Below are positions 35,500 through 45,875 of a stretch of 64,000 nt of DNA, one piece after another; within the stretch, counting starts at the first letter, position 1, and every line of letters begins with the position of its first letter. Below the pieces are notes generated by a model. That model had not been told where the DNA came from. It saw only the letters and a list, made by a program, of their open reading frames with translations, and made no database searches. Location: positions 277,905,416 through 277,969,415 of the forward strand of contig NC_066583.1 in the NCBI RefSeq assembly GCF_024323335.1, given 5' to 3'. A program made the position numbers and the translations under genes. This DNA is from Lathyrus oleraceus (taxonomy: Eukaryota; Streptophyta; Magnoliopsida; Fabales; Fabaceae).

Positions 35500-35860
35500 T
35501 AACCTCCATTTTTATCATCTGCAATCCCCATTTTGTCATCTCCAACCTCCATTTTTTCTCATCTTCAACCTCGAACCTCTATTTTTTTATCCCGAACCTC
35601 CATTTTTTTTATCCTCAACCTCCATTTTTTTCTCATCTCCAACCTCCAACCTCCATTTTTTCATCTTCAACCTTCATCTACAACCTGCAATTTTTCCTCA
35701 TCTTCAACCTTTAACCTCTATTTTTCCTCATCTCCAACCTCCATCTCTAACCTCCATTTTTTACTCATCTCGAATCTCCATTTTTTCCTCATCTCCAACC
35801 TCCATTTTTTCATCTTCAACCTCAATTTTTTCTCATCTCCATCCTCCAACCTATTTTGAT
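35500..35860. repeat. Degenerate polypyrimidine repeat
   Basis: About fifteen imperfect copies of an AACCTCCATTTTTTCATCTC-like phrase of about 20-30 bases. It is strongly C/T on this strand. The open frames through it (rich in Leu, Phe, Ile, Ser and Pro) come from the repeat. Confidence 0.85.
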
Positions 35861-36162
35861 CGTAAGCTTGATTGCAATATATTTGGATTACATTCTATTT
35901 GAAATGTTGTGTTTAATATTTTGTATCATAGCAAAGTTGAAAATTTATATCCAACACAAACCAAAAATTTATAATGTTAAAATTGGGAAGAAAACTAATC
36001 AAATATTGCTAAAGCCCTCCATGAAAGTACCATTCCAAGTATGAATGAAGAAATACAACAATAACAATCACAAACTACAATAGAAGGAGAAAAACAAACA
36101 TATATGTGATTGTTAACTTCATTGCAAATATATTAGTTATTTTCATGATCATAGAGTTACGA

Positions 36163-37183
36163 TGTCGGAAATCTGGGAAATAAAGGTGAGAGAAACACAA
36201 GAAGGAAGGTTTAATTGTGTTTCCTTTTCTCAAACTTTTTTTCTTTTACTTACGATTGATCTTAATCAGATTTTGAACATTCAGTTCAGAGTCTGAATTA
36301 GAGTCACTCAGAGTCTGCACTCTTGAATATCTTTATCATATTCTGCAATAGAATCTGACTCAGAGATAAATAAATGATAGCAACGGAATATAGTTCAGAA
36401 GAAAGTAAAGTAGAGCAAGAGACACAAACATTTATCCTGGTTCCTCTCACAACTTAAGAGTGATCCAATCTCCTTGTACTTCCAATGGATATCCACTATA
36501 ACCAAACTGATTACAAATGCTCAAGCACACAAGTAAGAGACTTGTTCTAAGTCTTATAAATTTAATATAGTAGCTTCTCTTTGAATGTCGATGTTCGGAG
36601 TCTTGTGGTGTAGTGTAGTGTAGTGTGGTAGTCTTCTTCTTCGGGTCTGCGACTCCTTATATAGAGAGGGAGAAAAGAGACGTTGAAGACTTTCACATAA
36701 AGGTTGGATAACATTTTTAATTTATTAGACATATCAACAAAGAACATTTCTACAAGAGGAATTATACGTTGAAGCTCAAACATCAAAGGAGAGTTTTTTC
36801 CTTAAGTTTTCATGTGATCAAAAAGTCTCTGAGTCTGTCAGAGTTTCCTTGATTGAAGAGACTATGCTTTAGTGGTAGAGTTTCTTCAAACTTCACTCTT
36901 TAGAGGATGATCACTTCAGAGTCCACTTCTTGACTTCTGAAGCTTCAGAATCTGGATCACCAGAGGTTGACCTTCTTCAGAGTTGACTTCTTCAAAGTAT
37001 GGATCTTCTGATCACAGACAGAGTTTAATCTTTAGATGCAAATTCCTCAAGTTTCTCCTCATTCGTTCTTAATCATATAATCCTACATACTTGAACAGAT
37101 GTTAGAATACCCAATTGTTCTTTTAAATAGGTTGTTATCATCAAAACCCATGGGATATGGTATCAACCAATTTTGTTCCAACA
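36163..37183 (-). mobile_element. Probable solo LTR of a Ty1/copia element
   Basis: On the minus strand the block starts TGTTGGAACAAAATTGG (37183) and ends TTTCCGACA (36163), giving near-matching ends TGTTGGAA/TTCCGACA. Inside are many AGAGTCTGA/TCAGAGTC words, typical of SIRE/Maximus-like LTRs in legumes. There is no primer binding site or gag beside it, and the flanking five bases do not match (TACGA against GAAAA), so it is old or rearranged. Confidence 0.5.
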
Positions 37184-37189
37184 GAAAAG

Positions 37190-38000
37190 TCACTTTGATT
37201 TCTGAATTTTTAAAAAGTTTGGTAGTTTATATTTTTTTTTCTTTTTGTGATGAAGACCAGAGGACGAGACGACACGATTGCTTCAAGACAGACATGCAAA
37301 GATGAGATAGAGTATACGAAGAGCTTTTGGGTGAGGGAAGATGGCATCGGGGATTCACATATCCTGGTGGGTGGAGTAGTCTCAACCGATTCTCACAGGA
37401 GAAGGTTGGTTGAGTAGCCACACACACCCTGCAATATTCGGCATAAAGGATGCAGAGCAGATGGACGGGACAGAGATCTTGCTGATGAGCTTGATGTTGT
37501 AGTTGTTGTATTTAAACTATCGGATATTTCATAGCCCTACTAAATATCTGGTAAATGCACGAGCTTTTTTAAAAATGGGTGATTTTACACTACTAGAAGT
37601 TTCAACATTTTGGGGAAATCTGGTAATCCTTGGTGTTTTTTAAAAAGTCGGTATATTTTTCCATGCATCCACTATTTTATAAAAACGGTAAAAAGGAATA
37701 CCAAATATTTAAAATAGCCTACTGGAATTTTGAATTCATACCAAAAATTTTACTTAAACTACCAAATTTTTCGTGTGTTGTTTTTAACTAAAAATTTACA
37801 AGAATATTTTGAATATTATAAAAATGGGAGGTGTCAAGTACATCTGGGTGTTAGGACAAAATCTCATAATTTTCAATTAACTTCAAACTTAATCCAAGAC
37901 ATTAGCCTAATAAAAATAAGATAAAAGTTTGAAAAATATTAGGAATTGATTAGCGCACCTTAAGGATTGCTTCCTCACTCTCGTGAAAAACCAAAATTAT
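37190..38000. other. Intergenic DNA, possible CACTA-type end
   Basis: No gene seen. CACTACTAGAAG at about 37589 resembles the terminus of CACTA transposons (CACTACAAGAA), and the next 200 bases contain loose repeats of CGGTA/ACCAAA words like subterminal repeats. No second terminus or transposase was found. Confidence 0.25.
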
Positions 38001-38014
38001 CCCTAAAATTCGAA

Positions 38015-40975
38015 AATGCATCTTTAGATGCACTCCAAACGCATTCGTCTCTAAATCAGGCTCTAAGTCTATGACTAAAAAAATTACAAAAATGCATCTT
38101 CGTGTAGCCTACGAAGATGCATCTCCAAACGTTGTTTTAATAAAAAAGGCGTCAGACCTTTATGCTTCCTCACTTCTCAAAATACTCTCACAAAACACAA
38201 CTTTCAAATCTCAAACTCTCTTAACTCACATTCTCTCAAACTCATTCAACTCACTTCAAAGCTTCTGCCATCAACATCCAATCGATCAAAGAGCTCACTC
38301 AACATCAAATTAAACTCATATTTGGTAAGTATTTTATTTTTCTAAACTTTTTTTTATTTCTATATACATTTGTATAAATTAAGCATTAGATTATGTAATA
38401 GATAGTTTAAATATGTTATTGAAATTAGCAATGTGTTTGATAGGTATTTAAAATTATCACTGCATTATTTTGGATGTTGGAATGAACTAGATTTTCGTCA
38501 TTGTTGTTCATCTAAGTTGCAGAACATTAAGGAGATGCATCTCCGAAATTTTACAATGTTTTAATTTCCAGAATTTGGATATGCATCTCTGGAGTTTATC
38601 AGTCTGCATTGGTTGATCTCATTGTGTTTCATCTATATAATGATTGTGTTGTTTACTTATAGGCATTATGACTGATAAGCAAGATAGATTGAGACACATA
38701 AAAGTTGTGCAGCATATGCATTAGTTCAGAGGGAAAAATCTCAACCATCGCGAACACCTGACATTTTTAACCCAGTTGATGCAGAGGCGTCAACTTCATG
38801 GGCTCATGCATCTCCTCCTCTGTCTTCCCGTAGGAGACATATGTCACCTACTCAGGCACTCGAGGCTCCACATACACCTGAGGCACAGTAGGCACTCGAT
38901 GCACCCGAGGGGTTTAGAGGAGTCTCGTCTGACTTATCGTTGTTGCCTTTATACCTGAACCATGTTGTCAGACATGCTTGGGATTGAAAGGTAAAATTCA
39001 ATTGTATACAGTATTTGAAAAACATTTTTGTTATAATATTCAAAGTTTCTGGCGATGATTTATTTTTATGTAGGACCGTGATGCTTTAAAATGCATCAAC
39101 CATGGCCGAAAGATTACTGGTATGACGTAGTTTAATGAGCAGTGATTTTAGGATGTCATACAACTATCTAGGTTGAGAGACTTGTGTAAGATCAGTCATG
39201 TTACAGTTAACCATGATATGTTGTCTACGTTTGTAGAGAGATAACACTCAGAGACTTCTTCTTTTCATCTTCCACATAGTGAGATGTCTATCACACTAGA
39301 CAATATTTTATTCTTGTTACGTCTTCTGATCAGCGGGAGACTATTAGACCACAGGAGGATTAACATAAATGACGCACTAGAGATAATGGTAGGATATATG
39401 GGAGTTGACCTAGGAGATTCCCTGAAAGAGTTAGAAGCCTCCTAAGGGGCTCATTCTAGGTTCTGATTCCTGAAGAGGTTGTATATACAATAGTTGCATG
39501 ATGCAGAGCAGGCCACTGGTAATGATGAGCAGGTTGTGCAACATAAAGCATACGCTCTGAGAGCATACCTGTTACATTTGGTTGTCACATCCTTTTTTAT
39601 GGACAAGAGTGCCACTTATATGAATATGGTTTACCTAAGATACTTCACTTGGAGTGTATCCATGAGTACAACTGGGGGGCCTTGTTTTGTCTACCTGTAC
39701 TCCAAGTTCGATGAAGGTTGTATGTGGATGACCAAATATATATGTGAGGCAACATTACACTGTCGACAGTAATATTTCTGCATCTTTTAATGTTTGTGTG
39801 TCATTTTCATAACACTTTTATTATGCCATTGTTAATGATTTATACGTACCATTTTCAAGTTTGGATCCTCCAGCATTTCCCACGTATATCTAGTTAGTCA
39901 TGTGCTCCGACCTACACTGAGCAGATGCTAGGTGCTTCTGCATTCATTCCACTCTAAGGGAATTAGACGACGGAGTCATAAGTGTATCTTGACCACTTGG
40001 TACCAGAGGATATACACTTCCAAGCGTACATCGATCACCGTGAGACGCATCCCTTTGTCGACATGGCCTTCTACTTTAGATGGTTGGCTTATGGTTCACG
40101 TATTATGTTTTCACACCTGAGCACGTCATGCGGAAGTTTGACTACATGCAATTTGTTCCCAGATATCCTTCTGAGCCTGCTCTTCTCGCTATGACACATA
40201 GAGATATGAATTTCATGTATGATGATTACCTTAATCATTTGGTATCGGATGAGGCACGAAGTACCACAGCTCCTACCAACTAGAGTGCTAAACACGACTA
40301 CATCTAGTGGTATTTCAAAGTGTCACATTCTTATATGACACCAGATGCTCTAGGAGATACACCTAGGCCGGCTCATCAAGAGATATTAGAGGAGGAGCAG
40401 ACTAGGGCATATCATGTTGTTGATATGTTGTCGAGATGTCGTCGTATCGTGGAGCTTGGGCAGGCGGATATAGACAGATGACTCTTTTCGAATGGCTCTG
40501 AGGTGAGGGACGTTCTAGATGTCGTCATGGAGGAGGCACATTAGGCATTGCAGTATAGAAGACAACGTAGAAACATGGGGGACCCGAGGTCGTCATATGC
40601 AGTATTATATTGTATTTGTATTATGAGCACTATTATCGGATGCATTTTATTTTGACATTATTGTGTACTTAAAATTTATTAATTTACATGTCATTTTGAT
40701 ATTATTCCGAAAGTATGGTTTAATTTTTATAAAATTGAATATGATAGTATAACTAATACATCGTCAATTTCGACAATGCATATATAAAACAAATTCCAAA
40801 AGTACTAGATGGTGTGAATATTGAAATGCATCTCTGAATTATGTTTGGTGTGAATACAAAGATGCATCTCTAGATAAATTTATGTAGATAAATTTATGTA
40901 AAAGAAAAATGATATTTCATTAAAAATGTATGGGATGTACATAAAGTGGTTGAGAAGATGCATCTTCAAACTAAA
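38015..40975. repeat. Dispersed AGATGCATCT palindromes flanking the PMD pseudogene
   Basis: The word ATGCATCT, often within GAGATGCATCTC or GAAGATGCATCTTC, occurs near 38020, 38093, 38116, 38531 and 38578 on the left and 40828, 40859 and 40959 on the right, and rarely elsewhere in the window. The clustering around both ends of the PMD pseudogene suggests they belong to one unit, perhaps a mobile element that carried it. Outer boundaries were not found. Confidence 0.5.
38668..40655 (+). pseudogene. Plant mobile domain (PMD, MAIN-like) pseudogene
   Basis: The start ATG is at 38668 (MTDKQDRLRH). The domain is legible in pieces across frames: SEMSITLDNILFLLRLLISGRL and RRININDALEIMVGYMGVDL (about 39275-39440), the KAYALRAYLLHLVVTSFFMDKSATY piece, then YLRYFTWSV (about 39540-39660), VYLYSKFDEGCMWMTK, then after an intron-like gap the YHRETHPF-type piece (about 40035), FDYMQFVPRYPSEP, DEARSTTAP, and a C-terminal AHQEILEEEQ stretch (about 40370). 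PMD (aminotransferase-like, PF10536 family) proteins act in transposon silencing and gene regulation with a PP7-like phosphatase, and the domain is also carried by transposons. Several stops and frameshifts show it is dead. Likely introns lie near 38990-39072 and 39771-39880. Compare the antisense PMD gene in element E. Confidence 0.75.
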
Positions 40976-41714
40976 TTTTTAAAAAGTTTAGCGTGTTTCA
41001 ATAAGACTCTGGATACATCCAAAAATATTTTTTCAAAATTAGAACATTTTAAAATTTTCATTTTTCCCCACTTAGGGTGGGATTATGGTGCTTTTTCACC
41101 TATTAGGATGGGATAAGCCATTCCCAAAATCTTTTATCTAAGCTTTTGGGCTTTAGACATATCAAAATATACCTTTTTACCTACACCATTCCCTTTTGCT
41201 ACCGCTACCGCTACCGCACATCCCCATAAATTGATTATATATTACCCAAAGTATCCTCTCTTTTTACCACACGGAATGTGTTGAAAAATATATTGATCTA
41301 CGGCAACTATGGTATCTATAATGTCATTATCCTTAGTGAATCTTATCATAATATTAAACTGTATAAACGATACAGTTTGTTTTTTTTTTTGGCTTTGTGA
41401 CTCTTCTTTAAAAACAAAAATAAAAACACTAATTAAGGTGGTTCACCTTAACCTTTTCACATGTCAAATTAAAAATAAAGATTACTATACTAGGCTCCTT
41501 AATATTCTTAATTTATAATCTCCGCCAAAATGTCAAGTAATAATCCAATCGGGTAATCATCGTTTCATCCACGAGAGCAAAAATTTCATGCCAAGTAACT
41601 TATAACCCAAGAAATCCGGTTATGTCAATGAATTGTATGAACAAGTAAGCAAAAAAAAACAGTTACTCTTAAACCTGTTGACTAGATGAACATATACTCC
41701 CTTCTGTATTTTGC

Positions 41715-44700
41715 CTATGCTTGGGTATGGGCCTTTGGCCTCCACGCCTGCTGCTGCTGACTTTGACGACCTTTCGTAGGTAGACTTGAAGTCGAACCAT
41801 TGGAGCTTGCTCCTTGCTTTGAAGTAGAGCCGTTGGAGCTTGCTCCTTGCTTTGAAGTCGAACCGTTGGAGTTGGCTCTGTGCTTTGAAGTCGAACCGTT
41901 GGAATTGGCTCCTCGCTTTGAAGTCGAACCGTTGGAATTGGCTCCTTGCTTTGAAGTCGAACCGTTGGAATTGGCTCCTTGCTTTGAAGTCGAACCGTTG
42001 GAGCTGGCTCCCTGCCTGCCATTTTGAACATGGCGTTTTGAATGTGGGTGTGGGAGCAATCCCCTCTGAACCTGTGGTTGAGTTAGATGAGGGTAACCGC
42101 CGTTGTAATTTGGAATAGAAGGCCTGACATTATAATAAGGAATGACAGGTTTGGCAATAAGTCTCAACACATGTGGTGGTACTAATTGGGTCAGGATAGA
42201 GCTTTGGTTCTGATTGTTTGATATAAGTAAGTTGTACGTTGTTAGAAATGCTTCGCCTATCTTTTTCAGCTGTCCTGCACTGACTGATCTTCCTGAATTT
42301 TCCGGCTGCTCAAAAGGATCCTCAACCTAATCAAGTAAAATTCAAATATAACATATCAATAGCAGAGCACAAGAATTTGTGCATGATAAAATTTAGTATT
42401 TTCCGTGTGGCATTGACTGAAGAGGGAGGAAGCCGAAAGGGAACCGAGTATATTTGTCGAAGTAATTATACATAGTTTATCCTCAATCACAAAAAAAAAT
42501 GTAAAGACAAAGAGTATTACGTATATTGCAGAAGTCTTGGGCAACCATCTCATGTTGTTTTCTATCTGTTCCCATTGTCCTGTATAAGTGCAAATTCCAA
42601 ACTCTGCGGCCCATGAATCTATTTGAGCAAACTGCAGGAAAATTATTAGCTATGAACTTCGAATGCCAGATGTTAAATGGAGAGAGCATACAAATGTCTT
42701 TTATGGATACCAAAGTATAAAATAATCTACCTTTCTTAGAAAATCAATAAAAAGTTCAGGTAAAGAACTTCTGTTGATTGGCCTCAACTTATTTGATATG
42801 AACCTGTTTATGTTACCATGACAGGTTTCTGCAATAAGATTCTCTGCATCAACTCTAACACCTGCAGAAAGAACATCAAGACAATGCTTATAATAACTGA
42901 TAATGGATTAGAGATAACTGTTCGATCACCGACAAGGCTAACTCTAGTTTACTATTCAGTTTAGAAGCATCCAACTGACACTATCGTCTAGCCCCAAAAC
43001 ACCTCTAGGGCTGCGGTGGCTACTTCCTTCAGAGAAACTTCAACTGTCGCGTCTGACCAGTGTTGTTGATGGCGGATGGCGGTCCATGGCGGAGAGCCAA
43101 AATCCCGCCATACCGGCCGCTTTGCGGCGCCGTTATTGCAGATTATAGCGGAAAAACCCGAAATAGCGGACGATATTTACCATTGCGGCAAGCCCAAAAA
43201 CCGCCATGTATATCGGCCATAGCGGCCATGGAGCCGCAATTTGATAACACTGCATCTGACAACACTACAACCCCACCATTTGATTCTCCGGAGTCAGACC
43301 AACTCTGAAGCACCTCTGTCAACCGCTATCTCACGCGCCGCCACGCACGTTTCTGCTGCTCTCAGTCCAGTTGTTGAGTGAAGGCCATTGGCCACCCTTC
43401 TGACCTCCTACGAGGTTGCCGCAAGTCCCGTTAGACTCTCCTACCTTTCCTAGTTCAATTGGGATCACTTGAAGTCTGTGGGTCCCACAGACCGACATTT
43501 AACGTTTGTTCCAGAGGTCTCCATTATGTTTCATAGGCCTTGCGGCAACTTGTAATATCTTTTTTAATCAATAATATTTTTCTCTCAACTTTTACACATA
43601 ATCACAAATTCAACACTAAAAGCTAGCTCAAGGGAGAGAATTGTCCAAGTCATTATAAGGAGGGGTTTGGTCACATGTGTAGCTGATATGGGATTTTGAC
43701 ACATTTCTGTACGCACGATTGAACATCTAGATTATGAAGTTTGTAGGATTATACATTTGCAATTGGCCAAAAAAACTGGATTACGATAGGCTCTAATATG
43801 ATGATGTAACTGAAAACAAATGGGCCTAACTCAATTCTAAAAGCTAGCATTAGGGTAATAGATTATCTGAGTCGTTATAAGGAGTACGTTAGCAATATTG
43901 CAAATTTGGGATCTTCATGCACACCCATTCATAAGTTGTGTGCATTTACAGAATTCTTCACATTGAAGTATGCAACAAACTGAATATCTAAAAGAAAAGC
44001 AAATATTTCAACTCTCCACAAAGAGGTTCAGCCCCTATAAAATCCTCCCCAATATCTCAAATTATAGAATAATGACGCTTCATGCTGTAAATCATAGATG
44101 AAGTTTACCTCTCAGCTCATCAACCATATTGGTAGGATATATATCTTTCAGTGGTGGAAAAATTGCAGGAACACATGTCTGAAAATGAAAGAAAATGTTG
44201 CATGCATCAGAAGACAAAGACCAATTTATTATTCGCAGAAGAAAACCAACAGACAACATATTAAAGCGGAGGCAGCAACTATTTTAGGTAATTACGAATC
44301 TTCAAACCGAACTGAGAAAAATATCACCATATAAAGAAATATGCAGAAGCAGCAGAGGTACCTGAAAGTGAAAGATTACAAGTAAACTGAGAGTAAAGGA
44401 GTTGAAAGATCCAGTCTTCGAGTTATTGATTTTATGTGCGTTGGCCCATTGCTTGACCTACAAAACCAGAAAGAATGAATCAAACTAAAGCAATTGCTAG
44501 CCTAGCAACCCTACTTCAGCCACAAGACCGTACCACTAAAACCAGATCATGAAAGCGGACATCTATGGTGTTGATCCAAAGCAAAAATTTGGATTTCATC
44601 AGCCCGGGAAGGTTATTGATCGAAACATCGCAAGATATGCCTTGTCGGGCGCTTTTGAATTTTAAAATGGGAACTCTTGCATGGGGGATGAACTGAAAGT

Positions 44701-45875
44701 GCATGCATCCACCTGTAAATTATTGTTATTACCAAATGTATTACTTGCAAAGAACATTTCAAGGTGATTAGGAAAAACCAACTTTGTAAGTCACTAATAA
44801 GAGCTAACTAATACAAATTTTTGTAACAACTTTTGCGTGACAGAAGTCTCGATTAGAAGAAAATTACCTTTCATTCTCAAAGCTTTTAGAAAAGTTACCA
44901 GCAACGTTTGTTTTTGCTTTTTCCCAGCAGACGCAATATGGGAGCCATTTAGTAACTCAATTGAAATATCCAAGTCACCCCATCGCGTGAAGAGATTAGA
45001 TACGAATGACCCAAATGGTTCAACAGTTGCTCCTGCTCACAAAATTGAGTAAAATTGCAATTTTAAATTCTTAAATTTCATAACTGAAACAAAAATAATT
45101 TGCTCATTGATACAAGATACAGGAGCCCACGCCTTCTGTTCATTCTTACCCATGAATAGCTATCGGACTACAATCACAGACCGGGCAAGTTAAATTCTAT
45201 TTGTTTGTTTTGTTGCAAGTTCTAATTTGAGAATCAAACTAGTTGTTTTGCTAAGGTAAGCAATGCCGCTTATAGCAGTTGGACAAGGAAAGGCAGCGCA
45301 GGAGCAAGCAGCCACACATGAACCGCGATAAACAACCTTCAACCTTAAATCTCCCAGAACAGAAAACTTATACTTTTTTATTTTTAACATGAGAAAAAGA
45401 AATAACTATATAGGATGAATGACTCAATCAGTTATGTTTATACAAAAAGACACAGAGGCTCTGAATAAAAAGAGGGTGCTAGCAATCCCTGCAACATAGG
45501 CCTGATCCTGCGGCTGAGTCACAGACTCACAGCAAAAACTATTTGGTTCCCCCAAAGCTTTTAAGGTTCAAACAAGCAAAAATACTTATGCATAGACATT
45601 GTAATACAAACAAAGGAGAATCCTTTCATTTTTATGGATCATCCATATATTTATTAGCCCTTTTTCCTTGTTTATTAGTGTTAACACTTATTAATTCTAT
45701 GTTTGAGGGGGAGAAACAAAACGGTTAGAAGTTTACCTCTCAGGCTTTCCACAGATTCAACAGTGCTTCGCAAATCACTTATAATTGCAAGCCGTATCTC
45801 CCAGTCTTCTTGAGAGGGTGTCACCATGCGAAGTATATCATTTAAAACACCGCCCAACATATTATGTGTATTCAT
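41715..45875 (-). CDS. HESO1: HESO1-type terminal RNA uridylyltransferase (eight coding exons)
   Basis: Coding exons on the minus strand: 45875-45737, 45032-44868, 44712-44534, 44457-44362, 44178-44109, 42861-42731, 42631-42521, 42326-41715. All junctions are GT...AG, phases agree, and the sum is 1503 bases: 500 residues, close to Arabidopsis HESO1. The nucleotidyltransferase motif PFGSFVSNLFTRWGDLDIS gives catalytic D66 and D68; the third Asp is D130 (GISCDVSIN). Exon 4 holds the SFNSFTLSLLVIFHFQ helix, and exons 6-7 the PAP-associated domain (NRSSLPELFIDFLRKFAQID, then FGICTYTGQWE). VEDPFEQPEN opens exon 8. The family adds U tails to unmethylated small RNAs and to Argonaute-cleaved 5' fragments, marking them for decay. 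The C-terminal quarter is an 11-residue repeat plus a Gln-rich stretch. ATG 45875 is chosen because no ATG lies upstream in frame and an acceptor at 45939 fits a 5'-UTR exon. I see no lesion, so it is probably functional. Confidence 0.88.
41777..42030 (-). repeat. Coding minisatellite, 33-bp unit (11 residues) in HESO1
   Basis: Anchors GAAGTCGAACC-like occur exactly every 33 bases (41788, 41821, 41854, 41887, 41920, 41953, 41986). They encode about eight copies of an SKQGANSNGST-like unit near residues 400-485. Period 33 is a multiple of three, so copy number changes keep the frame, and several other frames on both strands also stay open. Small substitutions distinguish the units. Confidence 0.95.
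43058..43252. mobile_element. 195-bp hAT-type MITE in HESO1 intron 5
   Basis: The ends CAGTGTTGTTGA and TTGATAACACTG are inverted repeats with the consensus CAGTGTTRTYRA, as in hAT elements. The flanking octamers CGTCTGAC and CATCTGAC match at 7 of 8 positions, as expected for an 8-bp target duplication. The interior is unusually GC-rich, with opposed ATGGCGG and CCGCCAT words that could fold back. It has no coding capacity. Confidence 0.75.
43253..44108. other. Rest of HESO1 intron 5, repeat-derived
   Basis: Two diverged copies of a phrase with CTAAAAGCTAGC followed by ATTATAAGGAG or CGTTATAAGGAG (about 43615 and 43838) resemble LTR sequence common in plant retroelements. No coding region was recognised. 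The coding exons on both sides splice in phase across the intron. Confidence 0.4.

Noticed and set aside
41800..42118. Plus-strand frames opposite HESO1 exon 8
   Set aside because: They stay open only because the minisatellite period is a multiple of three; the minus strand carries the spliced gene.
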